DNA of 64,000 nt, from assembly GCF_017874255.1 (NCBI RefSeq), contig NZ_JAGGLD010000001.1, positions 558,001-622,000 of the forward strand, in the 5' to 3' direction. Every line of letters begins with the position of its first letter. Position 1 is the stretch's first letter. The position numbers and the translations under genes were made by a program. Source of the DNA: Paenibacillus shirakamiensis (lineage in GTDB: Bacteria; Bacillota; Bacilli; Paenibacillales; Paenibacillaceae). This document shows, in pieces, positions 1 through 7,594 of this stretch. Below the pieces are notes generated by a model. That model was not told where the DNA came from. It saw nothing but the letters and a program-made list of their open reading frames with translations, and did not search any database.

Positions 1-158
1 GTTTGGCTCCGTACTAGCAGTCCATCGTATTCAGGAATGATTTGAATGAGTTCTTCTTCGCTAAGTCCTATCTTCTTCTCCACAACAACATCATCTGCAT
101 CCACAAGCTTCTGAATCCCCAAGTCACTGATTGGGTCTGACACTAGTACTTTAAACAT
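1..158 (-). CDS. serA: D-3-phosphoglycerate dehydrogenase, N-terminal part (cut by window edge)
   Basis: Reading the minus strand from ATG at 158 gives MFKVLVSDPISDLGIQKL and continues to the window edge, about 52 residues. This matches the start of SerA, which oxidises 3-phosphoglycerate in the first committed step of serine synthesis. A strong Shine-Dalgarno (GGAGGGGG) lies at 169-176. The upstream minus strand carries a serine-type T-box leader and a consensus promoter, so the gene should be induced when uncharged tRNA-Ser accumulates. Only the N-terminus is visible; the NAD-binding and ACT domains are outside the window. The leader independently supports the identity. Confidence 0.88.
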   Translation of the reverse strand, partial: MFKVLVSDPISDLGIQKLVDADDVVVEKKIGLSEEELIQIIPEYDGLLVRSQ

Positions 159-319
159 GGTTTCTTATCCCCCTCCAAAATGTGTGAACTTTGTACAGTA
201 TAATTAAAAGGCCTGCCTGTGGGCGTTATGCCTTAAAATACTCCTTTAATTCATTATAGTGGCAGCGCGGAAAAGGATACATATGTGATTCTTCTTATAC
301 AAGGGGAAATTTTGCTTTT

Positions 320-600
320 ATTACAACAAAAAAAACCCCAAATCACATACTACTACCGTAGTAAGGGACGAGAAGTTCATCGTGGTACCACCCTAATTCA
401 CCAAACCTTCACAGGTTTAGCCTCCATTGTCATAACGACAGAATTGATAACGGAATTCCTCCGATCACACCTACTATAATTCAGTGTAATGACTCAGGAA
501 TGCTAAAATTCGTGTTCAAGCTACCGATTTGCAGCAATCACCGGCTCTCTGTAAGCTTGCTAGACGATTTTGTTTCCTTCAACGTGTTTTGAGAGATAAC
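320..600 (-). promoter_or_regulatory. T-box riboswitch leader of serA, probable Ser (AGC) specifier
   Basis: On the minus strand the T-box core AGGGTGGTACCACG lies at about 381-396, followed downstream by CGTCCCTT. Further upstream the stem I signature AGAGAGCCGGTGAT is at about 537-550. The segment GAATTTTAGCATTCCTGAG contains AGC (minus strand of 502-504) where the specifier codon is expected, followed by the usual purine. AGC decodes serine, which fits the downstream serA. Motif recognition is direct; the folding and specifier call are inferred by eye. Confidence 0.85.
328..372 (-). terminator. T-box terminator of the serA leader
   Basis: On the minus strand, CGTCCCTTACTACGG is followed by TAGTA, GGGG and a run of eight T (328-335). 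The TACTA/TAGTA and CCC/GGGG pairing is imperfect with a bulge. The CGTCCCT strand also belongs to the antiterminator, as expected for T-box switching. Confidence 0.55.
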
Positions 601-612
601 TAATTTTTTCAT

Positions 613-642
613 AATGTATCATAAGCCGCCAAAGAGTGTCAA
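613..642 (-). promoter_or_regulatory. sigma-A promoter of the serA T-box leader
   Basis: On the minus strand: TTGACA (637-642), 18-nt spacer, TACATT (613-618). It lies just upstream of T-box stem I, in the right orientation to transcribe the leader and serA. Confidence 0.6.
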
Positions 643-731
643 TATAGAATCGTATAGTTCGGGCGTTCCTTGAATTAAGTGACAAGATTCGGTATGATTT
701 TCATATCTCAACTCAAAGGAAATCACATACC

Positions 732-1325
732 ATGAAAAAGTTCAAATGGGGCCAAGTTAAAATTAGACGAATTGAAGCAGATCAACTAACAGAGAAGTTA
801 TTATTAATAAATCTTTATATTACACAGGTTGTTACCCTTTTGATTGGTTTAGTGATTCTCTTTTTCCAGAAACAAAACATTTTTCATATCATTGCATGGC
901 CTACAGATATATCTTTCCTTTATTGGGGAGGAGGATTAGCGGGTCTGATCTTTATCATTGATTTGTTGCTATCTAAAGTTATACCTGAAGAGAGTATGGA
1001 TGACGGCGGCATTAATGATATGATTTTCAAAAATAGACCCGTTTGGCATATTATCTTGATTGCGGCAGTAGTTGCTATATGTGAAGAAGTTTTATTTCGC
1101 GGAGCAGTACAGCATTCAATTGGCATCTACTGGACAAGTATTGTTTTTGCAGTCATCCACATTCGATATTTGAAGCATTGGATCCCAACAGGATGGGTGT
1201 TTCTTAGTAGTTTTGCTCTAGGATATATTTATAATGTAACGGGAGTGTTATGGGCGCCAATTTTATGCCATTTTGTGATTGACTTGGTGTCTGGTCTGAT
1301 TATTCGTTTTCGGAGGGACAAATGA
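732..1325 (+). CDS. CPBP-family intramembrane metalloprotease-like protein
   Basis: A 197-residue membrane protein with about five hydrophobic segments. It has the CPBP (CAAX protease/bacteriocin-processing) signature: EEVLFRG at residues 118-124, then FAVIHIRY and a C-terminal LCHFVID. In this family the glutamates and histidines form the intramembrane active site, as in Rce1-type proteases. Substrate is unknown. ATG at 732 follows AAAGGA. It overlaps the next gene by 4 nt (ATGA), so the two are probably co-translated. It diverges from serA across the T-box region. Confidence 0.8.
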   Translation: MKKFKWGQVKIRRIEADQLTEKLLLINLYITQVVTLLIGLVILFFQKQNIFHIIAWPTDISFLYWGGGLAGLIFIIDLLLSKVIPEESMDDGGINDMIFKNRPVWHIILIAAVVAICEEVLFRGAVQHSIGIYWTSIVFAVIHIRYLKHWIPTGWVFLSSFALGYIYNVTGVLWAPILCHFVIDLVSGLIIRFRRDK

Positions 1326-1750
1326 AAGAACGCTTGAGCAGAATGGAGCGGTACAGCCGCCAGCAACCTAAGATAAGAGCGCTACAGGATACAAGTCCTA
1401 AGGATATAGACAATTTGCCTAAGCTAACTCGGAGTCAAAGAATTGTAAATAAAGAACAGACAATTCGTAAGGAGAAACAAGCCCTCTCTAGAAAGTCGGC
1501 TGGAGCTTTGCATGAGTTACAATCCGCTTATCAAGAATCAGCAGTAACTACAGATGAAGCATTGCTAGCGGATGATATGCCTTCTCGGCGAGAAGTATTT
1601 CCATCACAACGTTTGAAATGGACTCGTTGGTTTTTTAATTCATTAGTATTTATATTTATTGCCTTATTAATCTTATTATTTTTCTGGGGCATGCAGCATT
1701 CCGTCTGGGGCGTAAATGCCCTGCAGCAAAAAAATAACTCACCAAAGTAA
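1322..1750 (+). CDS. unknown single-span membrane protein
   Basis: 142 residues. The first ~95 are basic and polar, rich in Arg, Lys and Gln, with predicted helices. One hydrophobic segment follows at about residues 100-122 (FNSLVFIFIALLILLFFW), then a short tail, so the N-terminal part is probably cytoplasmic or disordered. I recognise no family. It overlaps the CPBP-like gene by 4 nt, with CGGAGGG just upstream of the ATG inside that gene. Its role is probably linked to its partner, but this is inferred from coupling only. A bidirectional terminator follows. Confidence 0.7.
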   Translation: MKERLSRMERYSRQQPKIRALQDTSPKDIDNLPKLTRSQRIVNKEQTIRKEKQALSRKSAGALHELQSAYQESAVTTDEALLADDMPSRREVFPSQRLKWTRWFFNSLVFIFIALLILLFFWGMQHSVWGVNALQQKNNSPK

Positions 1751-1776
1751 ATCTATAAAAAATTATGAAAATGACC

Positions 1777-1810
1777 AAAAAGAGCAGCCCATTAAGGGCT
1801 GCTCTTTTTG
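1777..1810. terminator. bidirectional intrinsic terminator
   Basis: AAAAAGAGCAGCCC, loop ATTAA, GGGCTGCTCTTTTT: a perfect stem with A and T tracts on both sides. It can end both the rightward membrane-protein pair and the leftward polysaccharide deacetylase gene, whose ends converge here. Confidence 0.9.
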
Positions 1811-1826
1811 ACGTAAATGCTGTATA

Positions 1827-2684
1827 TTACTTGGATTCTTTATAGTTGGTGTCAATACTTCTAGGATCTACAAAAGAATAACCTTTTTCCTCGAGTCTCG
1901 TAAGCAGATTGTCAAGTGCAGCCACAGTCCAAGGGAGTTCATGCATCAGAATATTAGATCCTGGGTGAAGCTGATCCAATACATTTTTTACGACAGTCTC
2001 TGGATTGTTAGTTCCTTTGCTTTTTAGAGTCCAGTCGAGTGAACCATTGGACCAGGTCATATATAATAAATGGTTGTCCTGAGCGACTTTGCGTCCTACA
2101 TCCCCACCTTCACCAAAAGGAGGACGGAAGAATGTAGGGGTCTGGCCTGTCAATTCTTTCACCGCTTGCTGTACATCTTCAATTTGTTTTTTCACCTTAG
2201 CTTCAGGCTGTTTTTTCAGAGAAATATGATCCCAGCTATGATTGCCAATGATTTGATTTCGTTCATGAATCAGTTTAAGCAGATCTGGATTTTGTTTGAC
2301 GCGATAACCATTTACGAAAAAGATAGCTTTGGCCTTATGTTTATCAAGAACATCAATTAGTCCGTCAATCATTACTTTTTCTTTGGGGCCATCGTCAAAA
2401 GTTAAAAGTACGACTTTCTTTTCAGTGCCTTCCTCATTAGGAACAATATTATATACTTTGTTCATGTGATATTTAAGAGGGATTTCGGCCGGGTCAGCAG
2501 GAGTTGTAGGTTCGGCAGTTGATGGTGTCGATGGCTTTGTGTTATCTACTGGAGTAGTAGGTGGCGTGGCTGGTTTGCTCACAGATTCTGGAGCAGGGGC
2601 TTGTGAGGAAGAATCACTTTTTTGACCACATGCGCTGAGGAGTAGGCTCAAAACTGCAACGACTAGTAACTTTTTGTTCAACAA
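1827..2684 (-). CDS. polysaccharide deacetylase lipoprotein (NodB domain)
   Basis: 285 residues. The N-terminus is a lipoprotein signal peptide with lipobox LSAC (Cys19). A Pro/Thr/Ser-rich linker to about residue 68 precedes a NodB carbohydrate esterase 4 domain: motif 1 TFDDGP at about residue 94, zinc-ligand motif HSWDH, and motif 3 RPPFGE. Such enzymes remove acetyl groups from peptidoglycan or other N-acetylglucosamine polymers outside the cell. The start is a TTG at 2684 (a second TTG follows) with only a weak Shine-Dalgarno. It is monocistronic and convergent with the upstream pair. The exact substrate cannot be read from sequence. Confidence 0.88.
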   Translation of the reverse strand: MLNKKLLVVAVLSLLLSACGQKSDSSSQAPAPESVSKPATPPTTPVDNTKPSTPSTAEPTTPADPAEIPLKYHMNKVYNIVPNEEGTEKKVVLLTFDDGPKEKVMIDGLIDVLDKHKAKAIFFVNGYRVKQNPDLLKLIHERNQIIGNHSWDHISLKKQPEAKVKKQIEDVQQAVKELTGQTPTFFRPPFGEGGDVGRKVAQDNHLLYMTWSNGSLDWTLKSKGTNNPETVVKNVLDQLHPGSNILMHELPWTVAALDNLLTRLEEKGYSFVDPRSIDTNYKESK

Positions 2685-2778
2685 AAGATTTCATCTCGCT
2701 TTCTATATTTATACCGCATGAATTGGCGGTATTTGGCTAACACTACATACGATTCTAACATACAAGGAGGTGTTTATC

Positions 2779-3132
2779 TTGAGTTCTTCCTCATTTATTG
2801 GCGGAGTATTACTGGGAGCAGCCGCGGTAATGTACGCTTCTAAGAAGAAATCTTCGATGCTTAGCGGCGCGGGCGGTGGAATAGGATCTGCAGCAAACTG
2901 GATGGGTCTAGCTAAACAAAAAACAGAGGGATCTTTTAATGGTACAGATTCCTATTCTAGTGGTTCTCAGACAAGCCAGGTGTCACCCAGTCCAAGCTCA
3001 CAGAACAGCTCGGCACATACGAAGGAATCCAATCTGAAGTCAATTAAAGACATCATCAGAGGGAATCCTGAACTTCACAAAGAAGTGGAGCAAATTCTGA
3101 AAGACACCAACACAGTAATTCCTGGTTTGTAA
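2779..3132 (+). CDS. small membrane-anchored hypothetical protein
   Basis: About 117 residues: an N-terminal glycine/alanine-rich hydrophobic segment (SFIGGVLLGAAAVMYA) and a Lys pair, then a Ser/Gln-rich low-complexity linker and a short charged C-terminus. This layout resembles small YtxH-like anchored proteins, but I cannot place it firmly. The TTG at 2779 is chosen because AAGGAGG (2764-2770) is 8 nt upstream. A GTG at 2770 is in frame but lies inside that Shine-Dalgarno. An intrinsic terminator follows, so it is probably a single-gene unit. Confidence 0.6.
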   Translation: MSSSSFIGGVLLGAAAVMYASKKKSSMLSGAGGGIGSAANWMGLAKQKTEGSFNGTDSYSSGSQTSQVSPSPSSQNSSAHTKESNLKSIKDIIRGNPELHKEVEQILKDTNTVIPGL

Positions 3133-3150
3133 ACATGGACAACAAATTAG

Positions 3151-3197
3151 AATCATTTCTCAGATCCCTAAGGGTGAAGCGGAAATGATTCTTTTTT
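3151..3197 (+). terminator. intrinsic terminator
   Basis: AATCATTTC pairs with GAAATGATT across a loop containing CCCTAAGGG, followed by CTTTTTT. It ends the preceding small gene. Confidence 0.75.
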
Positions 3198-3323
3198 GTC
3201 AATATATTTACGTGCAATTGAATAAAATAAATGATAACATGATTACATAGAACCATTTCAAGCATCTAATAAGAACAGGAACTATTCTGTTTGATAACTT
3301 CGGCTTGGAGAGGAGGATCCTGT

Positions 3324-3938
3324 ATGAAGATAGAAAGATTGGGCCAGGATAAGATACGGATTTTCCTCACGTTCGACGATTTAAGCGAGAGAGGGATTCA
3401 GAAAGAGGACATGTGGCAGGAAATACCTAAAGTCCATGACCTATTTACTGAAATGATGGATCAGGCTTATAGTGAAGTTGGCTTTGACGCCTCTGGACCT
3501 CTTGCTGTAGAAGTATTCGCATTACCCGCACAGGGTATGGTCGTCATAGTAACACGAGGAAAATATGAGAATCAACAATTTGGATCCCTGCATGAAGATG
3601 AGATGCCGGAAGAGATTTATGAAATGGAAGTCACGCTAGAACTAAGTGATGCGATTGTCTACGCATTTAGTGACTTCGAGATTCTGATTGAAGCGGCGCA
3701 TGTATTACAGCCTTCAATAACAGATGCCGGCAGATTATTTAATTATAAAGGTAAATGGATTCTGCACCTTGAACCTGAAGACCTTGATGAAGTGAAGCAT
3801 CCGGCACTGATTGCCGTGCTAGCAGAATATGGAGAGTCTACTTCAGTTACACCTGCTGTTCTTGAGGAATACGGTAAGCTCGTTATGCCTGAGAATGCAG
3901 TTCGTGTTATCTGTGAACATTTCAAAAGACAATCCTAA
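3324..3938 (+). CDS. mecA: adaptor protein MecA
   Basis: 204 residues. The N-terminus MKIERLGQDKIRIFLTFDDL is the MecA substrate-binding domain; the C-terminal half is the ClpC-binding domain. MecA delivers substrates such as ComK to ClpCP and promotes ClpC assembly, so it acts in regulated proteolysis and competence control. The ATG at 3324 follows GAGGAGG at about 3309. An upstream in-frame GTG lacks a ribosome site. The domains are separated by an acidic linker (about residues 85-105). Full length and intact. Confidence 0.92.
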   Translation: MKIERLGQDKIRIFLTFDDLSERGIQKEDMWQEIPKVHDLFTEMMDQAYSEVGFDASGPLAVEVFALPAQGMVVIVTRGKYENQQFGSLHEDEMPEEIYEMEVTLELSDAIVYAFSDFEILIEAAHVLQPSITDAGRLFNYKGKWILHLEPEDLDEVKHPALIAVLAEYGESTSVTPAVLEEYGKLVMPENAVRVICEHFKRQS

Positions 3939-3947
3939 ATTGTACAA

Positions 3948-3975
3948 CAGGCGGAAGCATATATTCTTCCGCCTG
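3948..3975 (+). other. perfect hairpin between mecA and prsW, without a U tract
   Basis: CAGGCGGAAG and CTTCCGCCTG form a perfect 10-bp stem with an 8-nt loop. No T run follows, so it is not a standard terminator. It may stabilise the mecA mRNA end or partly terminate. Confidence 0.5.
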
Positions 3976-4014
3976 TAACTATGTAATGGCGCATTTGCAG
4001 AGGAGGAGAAGCCG

Positions 4015-4704
4015 TTGCTTTTTTTTTCGATAGGAACTGCAGCGGTGGCTCCGGGCATTGCCTTGTTAACCTATTTCTATCTCAAAGATAAATATGATTC
4101 CGAACCGCTTCATATGGTCATCAAAATATTTTTGCTAGGTTTTCTAATTGTTTTGCCCATCATGATTCTGCAGCGAGGACTAACCATCTGGTTAGGTGAG
4201 AATTCGTTCGTTGATGCTTTTGTTATATCTGCTGGAATAGAAGAATTAGTGAAATGGTTTGTACTGTATCATATGATCTATAATCACATGGAATTTGACG
4301 AACCCTATGATGGCATTGTGTATGCTACTGCTGTGTCGCTTGGCTTTGCTTCAGTTGAAAACGTGATTTTTGCATTATATCATCAGGCCACGATGGGAAC
4401 ATTATTAATTCGCGCCTTGCTTCCAGTTTCGGGACATGCGATGTTTGGAGTGATTATGGGTTATTATCTCGGACGTTCTAAGTTCCCTGGTACGAAGACA
4501 ACCCGTTGGTTCATGGCTTGTTCATTAATTCTGCCTATATTCTGGCACGGCGTGTACGATTGGATTTTGGAGAACATTACGCAATACTGGTTATGGTATA
4601 CAGTTCCATTAATGGCTTTTCTGTGGTTCGGTGGGATTGGCAAAATGTACCGTGCGAATAGCCGATCTCCGTTCCGTCTAACTCAGGCGGGTAGAGGAGA
4701 TTAA
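4015..4704 (+). CDS. prsW: PrsW-type intramembrane metalloprotease
   Basis: 229 residues with about seven hydrophobic segments. PrsW-family features: EELVKWF at about residue 76, SVEN, GHAMFG and FWHGVYDW, which carry the Glu/His residues of the membrane metalloprotease site. In B. subtilis PrsW makes the first cut in anti-sigma-W factor RsiW. TTG at 4015 follows AGGAGGAG. No sigW/rsiW pair is adjacent, although an unrelated ECF sigma/anti-sigma pair is at 38093. Its target here is inferred from the family only. Confidence 0.85.
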   Translation: MLFFSIGTAAVAPGIALLTYFYLKDKYDSEPLHMVIKIFLLGFLIVLPIMILQRGLTIWLGENSFVDAFVISAGIEELVKWFVLYHMIYNHMEFDEPYDGIVYATAVSLGFASVENVIFALYHQATMGTLLIRALLPVSGHAMFGVIMGYYLGRSKFPGTKTTRWFMACSLILPIFWHGVYDWILENITQYWLWYTVPLMAFLWFGGIGKMYRANSRSPFRLTQAGRGD

Positions 4705-4720
4705 GGTTACTAAATATTGG

Positions 4721-4783
4721 GCACTCTACTCTTAAAAAGAAGATGATATACATCATCAAATCTTAAAGAGAGGGTGCTTTTTT
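4721..4783 (+). terminator. long hairpin terminator after prsW, overlapping the next small gene
   Basis: GCACTCTACTCTT pairs with AAAGAGAGGGTGC, and the inner arms AGATGAT/ATCATC pair around ATAC. TTTTTT (4778-4783) follows. The 3' arm also contains the AGAGGG that would be the ribosome site of the following small ORF, whose TTG lies in the U run. Confidence 0.6.
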
Positions 4784-4934
4784 GTTGCGAGTAAAAGTGA
4801 AAATTACTTGTTTGGCATGTGGGGAACGGTTTATTTTACGAGGATTAAAACACAATGGACGGATTGAAACGGGATTTAAGCAGTGCCTATGTGATAACAA
4901 AGATCTCTTCGATTTGGAAGAAGAGGATCTGTAA
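4782..4934 (+). CDS. 50-aa zinc-ribbon-like small protein
   Basis: Reads MLRVKVKITCLACGERFI and on to DLEEEDL: a CxxC pair (TCLAC) and a CxC pair (QCLCD) about 24 residues apart, with an acidic tail. Four cysteines in this order suggest a small zinc ribbon, but I know no named family. TTG at 4782 or 4785 follows AGAGGG (4769-4774), which lies in the terminator stem. It sits between prsW and ypeB, about where B. subtilis has sleB. It could be a chance ORF, but the paired cysteines argue for a gene. Confidence 0.5.
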   Translation: MLRVKVKITCLACGERFILRGLKHNGRIETGFKQCLCDNKDLFDLEEEDL

Positions 4935-4953
4935 TGCTTAACCTTGGATGATA

Positions 4954-4984
4954 TGCATAAAGCTTCTTTCTTCTTGTCACACTA
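4954..4984 (+). promoter_or_regulatory. candidate sigma-G promoter of ypeB
   Basis: TGCATA (4954-4959), 18-nt spacer, CACACTA (4978-4984), close to the forespore sigma-G consensus (TGnATA, CATnCTA). It lies 35 nt upstream of the ypeB start; ypeB in Bacillus is a forespore gene. Confidence 0.4.
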
Positions 4985-5018
4985 AGGACAGTTCATTGAA
5001 GAAAGGAGCACGTGACAT

Positions 5019-6380
5019 ATGTATGCAAGAATCAGTGGGGTCTTATTCCCAGTTGCAACTGTTTTGCTAGTAGGGGCTTTAATATGGGGGTACCAGGAGA
5101 ATCAGGAGAAGAATTCTATCCTTATTAAAGCGGAAAATCAATATCAACGCACTTTCCACGATTTGTCTTATCACGTAGATCGTCTGCATGGTGAGCTTGG
5201 GAATACGCTTGCTGTGGCTTCAACCTCGAATTCAATGCATCGTAAAGGCCTAATGAATGTGTGGCGTATCACTAGTGAGGCTCAAAACGAGATTAATCAA
5301 CTCCCGCTAACGCTGCTGCATTTCAATAAGACAGAAGATTTTTTATCTCGGATTTCCCGCTTTTCTTACCAGACAGCCAATCGTGATTTAACAAAGAATC
5401 CCTTGACCTCTAAAGAGATGAGCAACCTTAAAGCGCTGTACAAAAACTCCAACGAAATTTCTTCGGAAATTCAAAAAGTTCAAAATAAAGTCATCGATAA
5501 GCACTTGCGTTGGATGGATGTAGAAACAGCACTGGCCAGTGAGCAAAAGGCTCAGGATAATACCATCGTAGATGGTTTTAAGACTGTAGATAAGCGGGTG
5601 GGAGAATATCCTGAATTAGACTGGGGACCTTCCGTATTGAGTATTTACAACAAAAGATCAGTCAAAAAACTCGAAGGCCCCTCTACAACCATTGAACAAG
5701 TGAAGCAAAAGGCGGCCTCGTTCTCTGAGACGAACCATGCAGCAACTATTAAAGTCATTGAGAATGGGAAAGGGACCGAATGGGCTTCTTTTACAGCGTC
5801 TATGCCAGGTAAACGTTCAGGAGAGTCATTGTCTATGGACTTTACTCGTAATGGGGGACATCTCCTTTCATATAATGACAATCGTCAGCTTGGAAAAGCA
5901 ACCCTTTCAGATCAGGAAGCGCATGAGAAGGCAAAACAGTTCCTGAAAAGCAAAGGCTATGGCGACATGGAGACGGTGGTATACGATAAATTAGGGAATA
6001 TCGCCAATCTTACGTTCGTCTCTAAAAAAGGTGATGTCTACATCTACCCAGAGAAACTGTCCGCAAGGGTAGCCTTAGACAATGGACAAATCATTGGACT
6101 TCAGACAAGTGACTATGTCTATGAGCATCAAAACGATAACAAAGTTACTACGCCAAAGCTTACATTAGCTCAAGCACAAAAGTTTTTGAACTCCGATCTT
6201 AAGGTGACTTATCATCGCACGGCTTTAATTGAGAATGACCAAGGCGAGAAAGTCATGACTTATGAATTCGGTGGTCGTATCAACGGGTCACAGTATCGAA
6301 TTTTCTTGAATGCCGATAATGGTCAGGAAGAAGCGGTAGAAGAAATTAGAGATGGACGTAAAGAAACCACGCTGAAATAA
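5019..6380 (+). CDS. ypeB: spore germination protein YpeB
   Basis: 453 residues. An N-terminal membrane anchor (ISGVLFPVATVLLVGALIWGY) is followed by a helical region and C-terminal PepSY-type repeats, the layout of YpeB. YpeB sits in the spore inner membrane and is needed to deliver and stabilise the cortex-lytic enzyme SleB. ATG at 5019 follows GAAAGGAG. In Bacillus ypeB is the second gene of sleB-ypeB; here no sleB precedes it, so SleB must be encoded elsewhere or be replaced. A sigma-G-like promoter lies upstream. Confidence 0.9.
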   Translation: MYARISGVLFPVATVLLVGALIWGYQENQEKNSILIKAENQYQRTFHDLSYHVDRLHGELGNTLAVASTSNSMHRKGLMNVWRITSEAQNEINQLPLTLLHFNKTEDFLSRISRFSYQTANRDLTKNPLTSKEMSNLKALYKNSNEISSEIQKVQNKVIDKHLRWMDVETALASEQKAQDNTIVDGFKTVDKRVGEYPELDWGPSVLSIYNKRSVKKLEGPSTTIEQVKQKAASFSETNHAATIKVIENGKGTEWASFTASMPGKRSGESLSMDFTRNGGHLLSYNDNRQLGKATLSDQEAHEKAKQFLKSKGYGDMETVVYDKLGNIANLTFVSKKGDVYIYPEKLSARVALDNGQIIGLQTSDYVYEHQNDNKVTTPKLTLAQAQKFLNSDLKVTYHRTALIENDQGEKVMTYEFGGRINGSQYRIFLNADNGQEEAVEEIRDGRKETTLK

Positions 6381-6510
6381 ACAACTTTGAAGGACATCTT
6401 CCTATGGGGTAAGGGAGGTGTCTTTTGTCTTTAAAATGTTCTCGCACATTCAGCTTTGCATGCTATAATTACCAACATATACATATAAAATTCCTGTGGC
6501 GGTGAGAAGG

Positions 6511-7164
6511 TTGTTTCCTAAGATTAATGACCACGTATACATTCAAATTGCATCAGAGATAGAGAAAGAAAATAAGCAAGAATACAAATCGAGAATTGCT
6601 GAAATGGAAGATGATTCCATACTAATGGAAGTGCCAATCCCTGTAGAAGGCGGGAAAATGAAGAAACTATATATGGGCGATGAATTGTCCATGTATTTTG
6701 TCAATGATGAAGGGGTTAAGCACTATTTTAATACATATGTACTTGGCTATAAGAGTGACAATATTCAGTTAGTTCGAATTCGTAGGCCTGAACTGGATTC
6801 CATTACAAAAGTGCAACGTCGTAATTTTTTGAGAGTAATTGCTGAACTTGAAGTCGCTGTACGTACTGAAAAAAATGTGAGATTTATTGCGCTTACGGAG
6901 GATGTAGGTGGAGGGGGGATCTCATTTTATGTGGATCCTACTTATAAGCTGAATGAGGAAGAGCTTCTGCATTGCTGGGTATTGCTTCCTTACAAAAATG
7001 GTACCATTGAACATGTGCCTATCGAGACGGAGATTGTAAGAATGAAAAAGCTTGAGACTGGCCGTAATCTAGTAATGCTAAAGTTCCGTAACATCGCCGA
7101 TATTGAGCGCCAAAAATTAATTCGCTATTGTTTTGAGCGCCAGTTCGATTTTCGTAATCGTTAA
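6511..7164 (+). CDS. PilZ-domain flagellar brake protein (YpfA/YcgR-like)
   Basis: About 217 residues: an N-terminal YcgR-like domain and a C-terminal PilZ domain beginning near QRRNFLRV, whose RxxxR motif binds cyclic di-GMP. In B. subtilis the orthologous YpfA (DgrA) slows flagellar rotation when bound. The second PilZ motif, normally [D/N]xSxxG, reads DVGGGG, with Gly in place of Ser. Start is uncertain: TTG 6511 follows GGTGAGAAGG, while the in-frame GTGs at 6496 and 6502 lack a ribosome site. A TATAAT with extended TG is at 6464-6469. Located in the conserved ypeB-ypfA-cmk order. Confidence 0.83.
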   Translation: MFPKINDHVYIQIASEIEKENKQEYKSRIAEMEDDSILMEVPIPVEGGKMKKLYMGDELSMYFVNDEGVKHYFNTYVLGYKSDNIQLVRIRRPELDSITKVQRRNFLRVIAELEVAVRTEKNVRFIALTEDVGGGGISFYVDPTYKLNEEELLHCWVLLPYKNGTIEHVPIETEIVRMKKLETGRNLVMLKFRNIADIERQKLIRYCFERQFDFRNR

Positions 7165-7250
7165 AAGACTCCATATAACTATGTTAAATAGGCATAAACT
7201 AGGGATTCGCCGGGAAAAGTATAGGCATTAACTTGAAGGGCGTGTTGCCT

Positions 7251-7499
7251 ATGAGCAAGACTAAAAATGAAGAAATAAATGAAGATATAGAGCCCTTTGA
7301 GGCTCTTTTTCTTTCATTTAGCGATCAGATGAATCACTTTATTGTAAAGCCTATTTTTCTGTTTGTTGTACTTCTCTTTCTGTTTCAAGGATTGCTTAAA
7401 ATCCCAGTGCTTAAGCCTTATTTGTCCTCTGCAGATCATTATGAAGGTGACGTGCTACCCCCGTTAAATCGTGTTTTGGAAAAATCATCAAGGCACTGA
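7251..7499 (+). CDS. small single-span membrane protein
   Basis: 82 residues: an acidic N-terminus (EEINEDIEPFEA), one hydrophobic segment at about residues 38-56 (PIFLFVVLLFLFQGLL), and a short basic C-terminus. It occupies the place of ypfB upstream of cmk, but I cannot assign a function. ATG at 7251 lies about 10 nt after GAAGGG; an in-frame TTG at 7233 lacks a ribosome site. The cmk promoter begins just after its stop. Confidence 0.6.
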   Translation: MSKTKNEEINEDIEPFEALFLSFSDQMNHFIVKPIFLFVVLLFLFQGLLKIPVLKPYLSSADHYEGDVLPPLNRVLEKSSRH

Positions 7500-7505
7500 A
7501 GGCTT

Positions 7506-7534
7506 TTGCATCCCCTCTTGTTGTGTGGTATAAT
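7506..7534 (+). promoter_or_regulatory. sigma-A promoter of cmk-plsC
   Basis: TTGCAT (7506-7511), 17-nt spacer, TATAAT (7529-7534). Predicted start about 55 nt before the cmk TTG. Confidence 0.75.
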
Positions 7535-7594
7535 TTTCACGTCGCAGGCAATGCCTGCTTTTTTAATGAGGCTTTGTTGAGGAGGAATGCCCCG

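Noticed and set aside
285..479. Plus-strand ORF in the serA leader
   Set aside because: It lies across the T-box core and terminator on the opposite strand and has no family resemblance.
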